From: Panaeolus papilionaceus
Lineage: Eukaryota; Basidiomycota; Agaricomycetes; Agaricales
Length of the DNA stretch: 64,000 bases
Direction of reading: 5' to 3'
Assembly: GCA_015501605.1 (NCBI GenBank)
Contig: JADNRZ010000018.1
Coordinates: forward strand, 248,001-312,000
The position numbers and the translations under genes are program-made. Below, piece after piece: positions 44,486-55,656 of the stretch. The notes under the pieces were generated by a model. That model made no database searches. It saw only the letters and a list, made by a program, of their open reading frames with translations, and was not told the origin of the DNA. Position 1 is the first letter of the stretch. The number at the start of each line of letters is the position of its first letter.

Positions 44486-45804
44486 ATGGGACCTTATAGC
44501 TGGAGACCGCTGATTTCCATTTTTCACCGGACTCAATGTAAGCCGGTACAGCAATTTATCTTATCATCATGCAATACCAAGATCAACCGGCTCGGAGTAA
44601 TTCAGCAAAACTTGAAACTAACGCGTACCATGTCGTCCGACTCTGCCCAACCACCAGCCTCGTCGATACCAATTTTCAGGGCTGTAGCAGATTACAGGAA
44701 GTGGAGGAATGAGGCCTTTGCTCGCGGCCAGTCAGTAGGGTTTGTTCCTACTATGGGTGCCCTGCACGAGGGTCACTTGTCACTTGGTGCGTGCTTGCTC
44801 TTTGATCATGTCCACTACCATCTCAAACCCATTCGTCTTGCTTAGTGCGACACTCCCTCAAACAAAATGACTTGACTGTGGTATCTATCTTTGTCAACCC
44901 AGCACAGTTTGCACCCCATGAAGATCTGGCTACATACCCCCGGACGCTTCCGACAGATCTAGCCCTGCTTGAGGTAGAGAGGTTTGATCATCAGTCTAAT
45001 GGAGGAGATACGCGCACTGTTTCTGCGGTGTTTGTTCCGACAGTGAACGACATGTATCCTTCAGGCATTGTTCAGAACGTAGCGGAGCAAAAGGGCACAT
45101 TCGTGGAAGTGAAAGGATATGGCCATCAAATGGAAGGGACGAGTAGACCTACATTTTTCCGGGGAGTGGCCACTGTTGTAACAAAGCTGTTCAACGCGAT
45201 CCAGGTACGCTACTTGGCCTTTTTGTGTCTCCAAAAATAATGTTTTTGGACGCGTTTATGATGCATAATGTCGCTGAACTGAACGTTTGACTCTACTTCA
45301 TAGCCCACAAATGCTTACTTCGGCCAAAAGGACATCCAACAGGCGTTGCTTCTCAAGCGCCTTTCAAGAGATCTGCTGCTTGCATACCCCGATCCAGAGC
45401 ACCTCCATATCATACCAACAGCTCGAGACCCGGTCGATGGGCTGGCACTTTCATCCAGGAACGCATATCTCACTGCTGAAGGACGGCAAGTGGCGCCCAC
45501 TCTTCGTGCTGCCATCCTGGCAGCTGAAGAAGCATGGAACAGTGGTTCCACAAAAGCTGAAGCCATCGCCAAAGGAGTGGAAGTCGTTGAACGCCGTAAG
45601 GAGAAAGCTCAGTCAGACGCTTTGAACGTCAATATCAAGTTGGATTATCTGGAGATGAACGACGCATCCACGTTTGAGGTTCTAGATCCTGCAACCCGTA
45701 AGGTCGACACAGAGCTAGTCATTCTCAGCGGAGCATTGTACGTGGACAAAACTCGACTTATTGACAATGACTTGCTCGGCGACTCCAATCAGGTTATTGG
45801 ATAA
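44486..45804 (+). CDS. PAN6: Pantothenate synthetase (pantoate--beta-alanine ligase)
   Basis: This enzyme condenses pantoate and beta-alanine with ATP to make pantothenate, the coenzyme A precursor. Three exons join through 'LVRHSLKQNDL' and 'NAIQPTNAYFGQKD'. The PanC signature is complete: 'VPTMGALHEGHLSL' (nucleotide-binding HxGH), 'VSIFVNPAQF', 'FFRGVATVVTKLFN', 'FGQKDIQQ' and the KMSKS-like 'LALSSRNAYL'. The catalytic core begins near the ATG at 44630 (MSSDSAQPPASS). An earlier in-frame ATG at 44486, also in good context, adds 48 residues with several Arg/Lys and no Asp or Glu, like a mitochondrial presequence. I give the longer form, but either start, or both, may be used. The core region is about 380 residues, slightly longer than bacterial PanC. 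Confidence 0.92.
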
Positions 45805-46038
45805 AGCTTGCGACCTTCCGACTTACACTATTACATCTATCTGTTATCCATTGCTCAGTATCTATGTGGAGGGTTAGATTTTTTGGTTTATTCCCATCGC
45901 TACTATTTATTACCGTTATCTGGAATGTATTATTATTAGTTTCTGTACTTAGAAGAAATAATAGGTGAAGCTCGGTGAATTATAATCATGCCTCCCTTTG
46001 ACGAGTCTAGCTATAAATAGACGACATGAACCATATCC

Positions 46039-47002
46039 TCAATCTTTCTTGAGATTTGGAAAACCTTGTCGTTTCTCCCACTGCTCCCTCCACCTCTTCC
46101 ATTCGCTTTCTCGTCCTCCATCTTCCCAAATTGACCAGCCATCCCGGAGCTGAACCCAGACTGACACAGGATTGTCCAGAAGAAACGCCTTGATCTGTCC
46201 GAGGAAGGAGGAAGGCGCACGTTGTGGAATTAGGATAGCCAGAATGTACAATGATATTCCAAGAACGGCTCCAATGATCAATCCCCATAAAATTTGGTAT
46301 GGGGTGTGATATCCGAGGTAATAGCTGAAGTGGATGGAGTGTCAGTATGTACGGAAGATTCAACTGTACCCCGATTACGTGCTTACCGTGAATATGCAAC
46401 AGCACCTGTCCAGGCAAACAACGCGCTGTAAACTGATGCACGCCAGAGCTTGTCAAGAAGAACATATCCCGAGGAGGTGAAACGATGGCGGAAGTATAAA
46501 TGACACGTTAGAAACGCCGTGAAGTAGGCCATGTATTGACTGTGAGAGGAGGGGAAGCCATACCCAGACCCGAGGTGTTCTACATAGCAACAGGATGTCA
46601 GCTTTTTCGAAGGAAACACATGGGGTGCAATGAACTCACGTTTGGGCCTCTCCTGTTTAACTGCGTCTTTGATGATGGCATTCAGGAATTCGCCGAAGAA
46701 TTGACCAGTCCACATGACGAGAATTGTATATTCTCTTACTTGAACAGTTAGAGCTGCATATGAGGCCTGACGTAGTATTAAATCGACAAAATTCAACATT
46801 ATTCGTAGATTATACCATGAGGAGAATAGGGCTCAGTGTTACGAGCGCTAAAGCGAATGATAGATAGGATGAATCATCGTCTGAACAAATGAGGAAGTCC
46901 GAAAGCATGCCTCATTTTAGCAGTCATTCCGGGTATTTTATTAAAATTTAACTTACAAAGAACGTGTGTTAGGTCCAACGACGTGTTCGGACCGTCATAC
47001 AT
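46039..47002 (-). CDS. CAX4: Dolichyl-diphosphatase (PAP2 family, Cax4/Cwh8-like)
   Basis: This ER membrane enzyme dephosphorylates dolichyl diphosphate on the lumenal side so that the lipid can be reused in N-glycosylation. The first exon codes 'MYDGPNTSLDLTHVL' and is spliced to 'YDDSSYLSFALALVTLSP', the first membrane helix. The three PAP2 phosphatase motifs follow: 'KQERPK', 'GSGYGFPSSHSQYM' and 'SRYYLGYHTPYQ', each split or flanked by short introns. Two further hydrophobic helices (LWGLIIGAVLGISLYILAIL) and a charged Trp-rich tail end at 46039. The motif 2 form PSSHSQ and the small size favour dolichyl-diphosphatase over lipid phosphate phosphatases. It is convergent with PAN6, 235 bp away. 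Confidence 0.85.
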
Positions 47003-48117
47003 TATTTTATATCCTCACTAACAGGGAGGATTGGTTGAGGGGGAATTATTTAGGAGGCAAGAAACACTGTTGGCAAGCATCTCTGGAGCCACGACAACAA
47101 TTATGTAATATTTCCCACACGTCCGAAAAATCGTCCTGAGGATCATTTCGAATCCATGTTCAATACAGCGGGTCAAATGTCGAAGAGCATAGCAGAAACA
47201 AGTCAGCGATATGGGTGCACTATGAATTTGTTCCAATGTTGTCTCGTTTCTTTCTAACAATCCCACAGATCATTATCTGCAAAGAAGGACCGTCGGCGTT
47301 CGGCGAAGGCTCCTCATCGGAAGGTAAGAATAGTCATGGACAATGTATGACTGATAGTTTGATGGTGTGACTAACAAGAAGTGAACTTGACACTAATTCC
47401 CAGTGAATTTTGTAAGCAGCTCCTTGAGATTCGATTGATTTCACAAGGTAAATTGTCTGGACATAAAATCTACAGCCAGTGGATTGAACATTGCTCTGCT
47501 GAAAGTGTAGTAGCTCAGGCTGTCACTGAGAGAATTCGATAATCTCGTCTTACACCCTTGTGCTCACTATAAATAGCATCGAACCCTCGCATAATCCGAC
47601 TTTCAGCCTATTCGTTATATGTCCAGGAGGGTGTTGTGCTTCTTGCACGTCCTCGTTGTTGCATCGTGGCCTTGGGGCTTCAGGGTACATTAGCCAATCT
47701 TGTGCTGATCTTTGGCACCCGGGATGTGTTGTTCAAGACTGAGTTTCGTCATTACATCCGCCCATGACAGAAATTCGAAAACGCTGATGTGCGGCAATTC
47801 TGATTTTATACTTAGGGTGTTCAACGTGATTGATGCGATAGTTGAGACGTCCAAAGCCGTGACTTCGAACGTTGACGTCTCATCTTCCGTGGACATCCCG
47901 CAGGGGTTCTTTGTTCCAAATAACAGAGCTCCAATGCAGCATGGTAGATATCCTGCGCCGCGTGCACAGACGAAACGATATAAAATGTGAGCTTCTGGGT
48001 CTACAGTTTATTAAGGCCTTCTCTTTCATCCAAAAAATCGGAACTTTTCCTGGAATATCATTTGGTCCCTATATTCTTTGTTCGCCAGTACCACATCTCT
48101 ATCTGCTATAACTTAAA
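47003..48117. other. Intergenic region with TATA elements
   Basis: No gene is supportable. A TATAAAA box at 47979-47985 is placed 133 bp before the DUF3455 start. A second TATAAATAG at about 47567-47575 has no clear gene behind it. Confidence 0.45.
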
Positions 48118-49075
48118 ATGTTACTCTCAACAATTTTCACTCTATCTGTTGTGACTGGCATGACATTTGCCTTCCCGGGCAATCCGAAATCCAAGTCATG
48201 CGACATTTCGAAGTTAGAGTTAGTTCTCCCTCCTGTTGCTGCCAACGAAACAGGCCTGGTACAACCCCCTCCTCCAGTAACTGCTATCCTCTTGGGTGTT
48301 GGTTACCAGAATTATACCTGCTCAACGGAGGGTAAATACGCGTAAGCTTCAAGTTACAAACACTGGGCGCTCAAGTTGATCAATTCTGATTAATTTGATT
48401 TCTAAAACAGGACTGCTGGCGCTACTGCTGATCTCTTTGATCTTTCTTGCATCTCGAAGAAAAAGAAGGAGTTCGATGCCATTGAAGACAGGGCTTACGA
48501 CCAATGGATCAGAACCAAGGGCCCAAAGTTCGATCCGAAGACCTGCAACCACGATATCCCGCTTGTCGGTCATCACTTCTTCCAACCGATAGCTACTGGA
48601 GGACTTGAGCCAATCTGGGATCTACGAACGTACTTGAAAAACCCAGCAGCGTACGTCGGTGGAGCACGCGTCGCGGGCATTCCTTCACCTGATGGCAGCG
48701 GTAAGGATGTTGATTGGCTCCAACTAAAAGCCGTAGAGGGCTCTTTGGCGAGTTTAGTAAGTCAAAAGTTCCCCCGCCGATAGCTCTTCAGGTCATGGTG
48801 CTTATGTTTGGTGTCTTCGAAAGGTTTATCGGACCGACACGCGAGGTGGTGTAGCACCAGCGGCGGTAAGTGCGAGTTCTCTTTCATCGCAATACTCATA
48901 TTCAGATATCATTCATAGTGCTCTGGCGGCGTGTCGCCACCTATCCAAGTGAAATACACAGCAAAGTATTGTGAGTCAACTACACACCCAAGCCTAAGAC
49001 TCATGCCTTCGCGGAGGGAACTACGATATCATGTTGACACACTTTCTAGGGCTTTATGGGGGCTTAACTGTGTGA
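48118..49075 (+). CDS. Secreted DUF3455 protein
   Basis: The protein begins with a good signal peptide (MLLSTIFTLSVVTGMTFA, cleavage around FAFPG). The DUF3455 domain follows: 'ILLGVGYQNYTCS', 'GATADLFDLSC', 'LVGHHFFQPIATGG', 'PIWDLRT', 'DVDWLQLKAVEGSLASLVY' and 'IQVKYTAKYW'. Five exons are inferred. The last intron (48971-49049) restores the expected ending 'KYWLYGGLTV' with a stop at 49073-49075. Reading through it would give an unrelated tail to 49194. The family is common as secreted proteins in fungi; its activity is not established. A paired set of cysteines is present. It may act in the wall or extracellular space. Confidence 0.8.
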
Positions 49076-49985
49076 GAAATCTAGTCATAGTTGGACATTG
49101 CTTTTTTTGTGATTGCCGATTTGTTAAACGACTTCATTACTCCTCTATTAATAACCTTTCTGCTGGTATTGAGAAGCTTTGGGAAGGTGCCTAAGTAATA
49201 TCCACGCGTATAGATTGAATCGAGTGACGTGCCTTATCTCTCTCAACATTTGACCTGTTTCTCGGATTATTTCAGCTACATGTGGTCTCTGTACTGCTGA
49301 AAACATTGATAAAAACAAGCATTTTCTCCTTTGCATTTGCGTCGAGGCACATTGGCATTAGATCTGGAAAGGAAAACGGCTTTGTTCATGAGCTTTCTGT
49401 GAGATTCACTCAGGTCCAGCTGATTATATGCACAGTGGCACGGGAAATGGAAAGCTACGATTGACACTTTCATGCGATAAGCAATCTCAAGGTGGTATGT
49501 TTTTCTTGGGACATGAGAAAGTATTATGTCATTAGCAGGCACTGGACACACGGCGCCTCATGGTCAAGTTTATGGACCCACTTTTTTAATCTGGTCCATA
49601 CACACTCGTATTATGCACTGCTGCACCAGCGTGGCGTATAACGCTGCTAGGTTGACTCATTTTTTTCATATGCAAAAATGCTAGCAGGGTTGCTTTGAGG
49701 GCATTCATATTGACTCACTAATGGGGAAGATCGCGCAAATTGGGTTGGCACCACGTTTTTTGCGACGCTGTGCATCTTATGTGCAATGAGTCAAACCGAC
49801 GACATGTGGCGACCTTCCAATCAACATTTTGGGACTTGAATATCGTTACCGGATCCGAAGCTTTAGGACAATGGTGTAATCTAATCCCCGGTTTTGAGGG
49901 ACTGAAGTTAAAAGGCCGCATTGAAGGAACGTGAATTTATTGATCCTTGAGACAGCCTTCCTTACCCACAAACCACCGTGCAGCC
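49076..49985. other. Intergenic region
   Basis: This is 0.9 kb without a supportable gene. It is A/T-rich with short frames only, and holds the promoter of the BCS1-like gene at its right end. Confidence 0.45.
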
Positions 49986-52009
49986 ATGAGTGCCCCACTC
50001 ATGATAGCCCAACAATTCTTCTCGGCCTTTGTGGGACCCAGGCAGAATGAACTTTTTCAGTGCATCAATGCCACCGTGTCAAATTCTACAACAGTCCCCG
50101 CCGCAAACTTGGGTGCTACTGCATTTCCCACAGATATAACCTCCTTGATCAGCCTCTTTGCATCTTTCTCTGCTTTAAGAGAATGGCTCAAAATCATCGT
50201 TTTCGGCGGAATTTTGGAGACCCTGCGGCGTCTGGCGTTCCATTTTTACTACAAGACCTACAATTCCTTCTTCATTACGGCACGCTTCGATGAGGAGGAT
50301 ACCAGCTATAGTAAGAATATCTTCTTATGGGTTGTGAATTAGACCAAGTGACACTTTCTCGCAGATTGGATGATGGTATGGCTTTCGAGCCGGCCTGAGT
50401 GGAGTAAGTTCAGCCCAATGCCATGTCACCATCGACTGCCCACTAACCTGACCTTTTTTCTTCAGAAACTGCTCGTGATGTGCAAATCAGCACTCGTACC
50501 TTCGCCCTCAACCGTGAAGCGGTCATGATTGAAGGCGAAGAGGATGACCCCAGCGCCTTGATGAATGAGTCCCGACAGCTCGCCTACCTGCCTTCAACAA
50601 CGTCTGTGAACTCCATCTGGTACAAGGGCCGTTGGGTGCGTGTTTCAAGGTCCATGAGGGAAGGCTATTATGGGCGCAGGGAGGAAACACTCGAGATATG
50701 GTGCGTCATTTCCACGTTAAATCCACTATCCCCTATCTTATCACTGTCAACATTAGCATCTTATCTTGGGACAACACCATCCTGAACCAACTACTCATCG
50801 AAGCGAAGAAAGCATACTTTGCTGCGCAAGAAAACAACATCTCCATCTATGTATCTGATTCAAATAACGGCTGGCGCCACATTGCTTCCCGACCTAAACG
50901 TCCGTTGAAATCGATTGTCTTGGACCCCGGCATCAAGGATCGCCTGATCGACGACGCACAGGATTTCCTTGCAAGCAAGCGCTGGTATTCCAGTCGCGGG
51001 ATTCCTTTCCGTCGGGGATATCTTTTGGTACGTTTCAGAAGTGCTTTATTAGGGGTGAGTCTGACAAACCTCAATCTAGTATGGTGCCCCTGGTTCTGGA
51101 AAAACCAGCATCATCCACAGCCTCGCTGGGGAACTTGGTCTCGATGTCTACGTGATCTCTTTGTCTAGGTCAGGCCTGGACGATACCGCGCTCAGTGAAC
51201 TCATCTCCGAGCTCCCAGGTAAGACTAATCCTTGCATATCAAACCCTATAGCTAATCTCCGATCAGAAAAATGCATCGCCCTCATGGAGGACATAGATGC
51301 CGCCTTCAGCCAGACGCTTAATCGCGATGCGGAACCTGAAGTTGACTCTAACTCTCCCCCTAATGGTCACGCTCGCCGTCCATCTACCAGCAAAATCAGC
51401 TTGAGTGGTCTTCTCAATGCCCTGGATGGCGTTGGGGCTCAAGAAGGTCGCATTCTTTTCGCAACCACCAACAAGTATGACTCCCTTGATCCCGCCCTTT
51501 GTCGACCTGGTCGCATGGATATCCACATTGAGTTCAGGCTCGCCAGCAAATATCAGGCCAAGGAGCTCTACAAATGCTTCTACCTTCCTGATTCCGAAGA
51601 CGAACGTGTCGTCAAGCCTCTGGGCGCAGAAGAGAAGGTCTCCAAGTCTGATGGCAAGAACTCTGCCCCACTTTCCCTAAAACCCCCTACTCGCCATGTC
51701 CCTCCTAAACTCTCTGCTGAGAAGATCGGACTGTTGGCTCAGGAGTTCGCTGATACCATCCCTGAGCGCGAGTTTTCCATGGCTGCTCTACAAGGATTCC
51801 TAATGGGTTACAAAATCTTTCCATTCGAGGCTGTCAAGGAGGCTGGAAGCTGGGTTGAGCGGGAGCGCGCTGAAATGGATGCTAAAGCTAGGGCAAAGGA
51901 GGCTAAAGAAACTCGAGTTCGTGAAAGGTCAAGCTCGCCCAGCAGCCCTCTCAGCGTGACTCAGGATATCCCAAGCCCCGGTATCAGAATTGAGGTCGAC
52001 GACACTTAG
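49986..52009 (+). CDS. BCS1-family AAA ATPase (mitochondrial type)
   Basis: Bcs1 translocates the folded Rieske protein across the inner membrane for complex III assembly. Here an N-terminal hydrophobic segment near residues 60-80 (REWLKIIVFGGILETLRRL) precedes the BCS1 N-domain (WLSSRPEW, VNSIWYKGRWVRVSRS, SIVLDPGIKDRLIDDAQDFL). The AAA module has Walker A 'YGAPGSGKTSIIHSLAGELG', Walker B 'CIALMEDIDAAF', sensor 'LFATTNKYDSLDPALCRPGR' with the Arg finger, and 'MDIHIEFRLASKYQAKELY'. About six introns are present, one of them exactly before the Walker A Tyr. The linker between Walker B and the sensor is long and polar (about 40 residues), and the C-terminus is an acidic/Lys-rich tail. Mushrooms hold many BCS1-like paralogs, so this may not be the true Bcs1 ortholog. 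Confidence 0.85.
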
Positions 52010-52249
52010 TCCTCCCGACTATCCTTTGTTGACTCCCAACGCTAGATTTTTCTTGGACTGCAGCAGGGTATTAATACCACACTTATGACCATAACGATCG
52101 ACGCACCATGTACTATACATAACCACGTATATCTTACAACACTTTCCATCTGTAACATTATCATCAATACATCACAATCTCTTGTTCAGGACATTGACGT
52201 ACGTATTGTGATGCCTATCCCCTAAGACATATGATCAAGTAAGGTGGAT

Positions 52250-53350
52250 TTATTCATATCCCAGGCGCCGTCGCTCAGCCTTTTCGCGTTCTAAGCGAGT
52301 TATCTTGGTCTCTGCCTCTGTAATTGTATCGTCCCATGCTACGAATAGTTCTGAAAGGTTATCTACCTACAGAACAAAAGGTGGTTAGTTGATCCCCATG
52401 TCAAAGAAACGCAATCAAACGTACATATGTTGCATGTCTTTCCACCAGAGAAGCAATGCTGAGCTCCAGAGAACTCGCGAGCTCTAAATCCTCCTCGTGT
52501 GCTTTTATTAGGGTGTCTAGCCTTGGTTTATACTGTTCAGAGTCTTCCAAAGCGTTGGTATGAGATTGTCATCGAAGAGGATGGAAACACACCACCGAGT
52601 TTGCCTGCTCCTGTAACACCTTTCTTCTCTAACACCTCTATTTCCCTCATGTCGCGATCAGCATTCCGGATATCGGGCTCCATTTCCGAAATAAATGCGT
52701 TGAACTCTTCTGGGCTCATCTTGTCATACGTTGGCGGGTCAGGGAGGATACCCGAAAGCGCGAATGAAGGTGTCAATAGATGTGCGTTTTGGTCATCTGT
52801 AGGGCCATTCAGAAAGAGCCAATGCAACATGAATAAAAGGTTGGGACTTACATCTATCCATAAATTTCTTTAATTCTGGATTTGCTTCAACGGCTTTCCC
52901 TAATCGCTGCTGGACGTTCTCTGCCAGACGTGACAGGGTTTCTCCAGGCTTCAAACTGGATATAGCAGCATCCACAGCACTCGCAGTCCCAAGACTTGTT
53001 TTACCCTTCTTATCCTTTCCTAACTCTTGCTTGACACCAACAATGAGAGCCTCTAGCCACCTGAGCCTCAACTCTAACGCCAACAGAGGATCGATCTTTC
53101 CAGGTCCTTTCAACGAATCTGCACTGAGAGCCTGTTGAGACTTCACATCAAAGTGCTGTGCGACAAGAGGAAGTGGTGCAGTTTCTGAAGCATCCATATC
53201 AATGCCGATGTCTTGCATGGAGAGTGGGCTAGATGGATGATGTGGTGGTGGCGGCGAAGAAGGCGGGGTCCCGCTGTGCGTTGACGATGGCAGATGCCGG
53301 TGCCGTTGAACGTCACCTAGAAACACGCTTCCTACTCTGTTGCCAGACAT
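52250..53350 (-). CDS. Probable dynactin p22/p24 subunit (DCTN3-like)
   Basis: After a Pro/Ser-rich N-terminus (about 60 residues), the protein is almost wholly helical and charged. The order of segments fits the small shoulder subunit of dynactin: an early 'LLALELRLRWLEALIVGVK', a central 'NPELKKFMDRYDQNAHLL', and a long C-terminal coiled coil (YKPRLDTLIKAHEEDLELAS) that ends 'NLSELFVAWDDTI'. This resembles the 'LSKQFVQWDELL' end of DCTN3. Exon joins (for example DRY-DQ) keep frame. If correct, it is part of the dynein cofactor complex. The assignment rests on pattern and layout, not a signature motif; other coiled-coil proteins are possible. Confidence 0.55.
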
Positions 53351-54067
53351 CGTGTTAGATATTAGATACGGATTAAAGAGAAGAGCAGGTTATATCGTCG
53401 TGAACTGCGTGGTGCTCCTCTGAAATCGGTTCATCGTGACAACCACCAGTTGGGGTCCTCATGCTCGGATCAAATCCCCATAAACCACTTCTCCGACGAC
53501 CATCAGCATAACCACTTGCAGACCTCCGCCACGATTCTACGTTTTTACAAAATTCTCAGTAAACGCGAAAAACTAGCTGCGCAGGACAGTTAAACAATGG
53601 GTAGTGTCGCATTCTTGGGCCTATTCAAATGGTTCTGCGCCCAACACAACGCCCGAAGAAAGTCACCGGCAGAGTCATTCGAGACATAGCGTAGCAGCTT
53701 CAACTTAATAGTTTCCACAGATACTAATCAACTCCCCAACATGTGCCAGACAGATGATCACGCGTCGAGGTTCCGACCAATCATCCTTCGCTGTAGCAGC
53801 ACAGCTGCGCTTTGTGGGTAACGTCAGTCAATCTGAGTCAGTCCGTCTCACATCTACCACTTTCGAGGTCGTGATGGAATTCTCTAGATGCTGACAAAAC
53901 GTCCACAGTATGTCAACCCCCACTCGATTCAATACTTATCAAGTCTATCGACCACTCCGGCCTTGATCACTTATCAACTCCATAGCTTGACGGAAGCATT
54001 TAAAAGGTCGGTGGAAGAGCCTCTTGATGATTATTCAAGTTTTCCCCTCGATTCTATCCTTTGAAAT
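53351..54067. other. Divergent promoter region
   Basis: This lies between the start codons of the dynactin-like gene (minus) and the Gfa gene (plus). A TTTAAAAG element at about 53998, 70 bp before the Gfa ATG, is a plausible TATA-like site. No gene was seen. Confidence 0.5.
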
Positions 54068-55234
54068 ATGTCCATTCCTCATCACTCCACCGGCGAACTC
54101 ACCTATGTCAAAGCTAGGTGTTTTTGTCGTTCGAATGAATTCTTAGTCTCTTTCTTAACAGCAACCTTACCACAAGCTTCTCATCTCTGCCATTGCTCGA
54201 CTTGCAGGCATACGACAGGGCAGCTCGGGGTCGACGGGGCCATCATTGCCACGGCGCCTCTAGTATCGGTACCAGATGACGAAACACCCATTGAGCCCGC
54301 AGACCTTTCAAAGCTCTCGACATACAATGTCACACCTCGTTTGACGCGTTTCTTCTGCTACACGTGCGGTGCCTACATGCTTTGTAGATTGCAACTCGAG
54401 GCCGATAAATTCATATGGGGGATCTCCACAGGATCGCTGGAACACACAGAGGGGATAGTGCAACTACGCTCCCATGTTTTCGTTAAACCCACGAAGGACG
54501 GAGGGCTTTCCAAACATTACCGCGCAATTAACAGGGTGGAATTGCCTCGCTACGCTGGATGGGGAAGCAAGAATTTAGCAGAAGGGGAGAAAGTGGAACT
54601 ATTGCCCTCCGACTGGGAGGATAAGGATCAGCTTGCTCTGAAGAAGAGATCATCGCCCGAAATCAACGCACATTGCCATTGTCGTCAGATATCCCTTCGC
54701 TTGACCCGTCCCTCGCAGGAAGACAGTGAAGACTCATCGAAGTGGTGGATTATTCCTGGAGAAGAAGACTCCGGCTATCCAAGCGGTCGCAAACCTCCTC
54801 GATTCTTTGGGGCACATTGCTTCTGTTCTTCGTGTCGTCTCAGCCACGGTGCCATCATAAGTAGCTGTATACTTGTCCCTCATACCAACGTGCTTCTCGA
54901 AGATGGCTCCAACATTACCATTTCACCCTCCTCCTCAGCTAGGCCAAAAAATCTCACGCAGTATAGCAGCTCTCCGGACACTTATCGCGAGTTCTGTTCC
55001 ACATGTGGGGCAAGTGTTTTTTGGTGGACATTGAAGAAGCAATCGATTGTTCCCGTAGATGATGGCGCTTCAGAACCGGTCTACTTCAGCCTTAGCGCGG
55101 GGTTGATGGACGAAGAAGAAAGGGGTGCACTTTCGGAGGCTTGGGTTTCGTGGTCCGAACGTGTCGGATATCCTGAAGATGCATTGGACAAAGCTGTAGT
55201 CGAAGCAGTCCAGAATGGTTTGAGGGCTCGTTGA
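54068..55234 (+). CDS. Double Gfa/CENP-V domain protein
   Basis: A single exon of 388 codons holds two consecutive Gfa (glutathione-dependent formaldehyde-activating, CENP-V-like) zinc domains. Domain 1 spans about residues 12-150 with 'ARCFCRSNEF', 'HCSTCRHTTG' and 'FCYTCGAYM'. Domain 2 spans about residues 200-350 with 'HCHCRQISL', 'HCFCSSCRLSHG' and 'FCSTCGASVFW'. Each domain retains the CxC...CxxC...CxxC pattern for two zinc ions. Members are thought to bind glutathione adducts or similar thiols; a proven substrate for this fusion is not known to me. The start at 54068 is the first ATG. A degenerate tandem copy follows from 55657. Confidence 0.85.
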   Translation: MSIPHHSTGELTYVKARCFCRSNEFLVSFLTATLPQASHLCHCSTCRHTTGQLGVDGAIIATAPLVSVPDDETPIEPADLSKLSTYNVTPRLTRFFCYTCGAYMLCRLQLEADKFIWGISTGSLEHTEGIVQLRSHVFVKPTKDGGLSKHYRAINRVELPRYAGWGSKNLAEGEKVELLPSDWEDKDQLALKKRSSPEINAHCHCRQISLRLTRPSQEDSEDSSKWWIIPGEEDSGYPSGRKPPRFFGAHCFCSSCRLSHGAIISSCILVPHTNVLLEDGSNITISPSSSARPKNLTQYSSSPDTYREFCSTCGASVFWWTLKKQSIVPVDDGASEPVYFSLSAGLMDEEERGALSEAWVSWSERVGYPEDALDKAVVEAVQNGLRAR

Positions 55235-55656
55235 GGGCGCATGGAATACCAGAAGCCTAGATTTGACTAGTAGAACTCAGAAGCGCGCCCGTTAACGGAG
55301 TCCCATTGAACGGAGTAGTACTATGGACTGATCGTAATGTGTCTTCGGGGATACCTTATGCTACGGTGATTGCAATTCAAATGGCTTACAGATGCCGTCC
55401 GTCCTGCTCGAGAGTCCTTGCAGCATGCTCATCTTTTGCGTTCAGTGTCCCCCTTTTATGCGATCAACTGCAGCCATTCAGATGCTGGGCTTTGCTCACT
55501 GCAGAAAGGGACTTGTCTGCCTTTTGACAAGATTCCCTTCATCGTAGACGTCATTGCTCGACTAGATCCGAAGTGCGTTTGTTTATAATGAATAGGGACT
55601 CGTCAGTATTGCGGCCTGACATTGTCAAATTGACCCAACTTCAAGAACTCCCAATC
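55235..55656. other. Spacer between the Gfa gene and its pseudogene
   Basis: This 0.4-kb stretch carries no supportable gene. The open frame at 55573 adds upstream residues to the pseudogene that have no counterpart in the intact copy. Confidence 0.5.

Noticed and set aside
44486..45804. Possible fusion of pantothenate synthetase with an N-terminal domain
   Set aside because: The extra 48 residues are too short for a domain and look like a targeting sequence.
47555..47600. Possible tRNA B-box (gcgaGGTTCGAtgct on the minus strand)
   Set aside because: The B-box lacks the closing CC, and no A-box or cloverleaf can be drawn around it. No other tRNA-like pair was found in the window.
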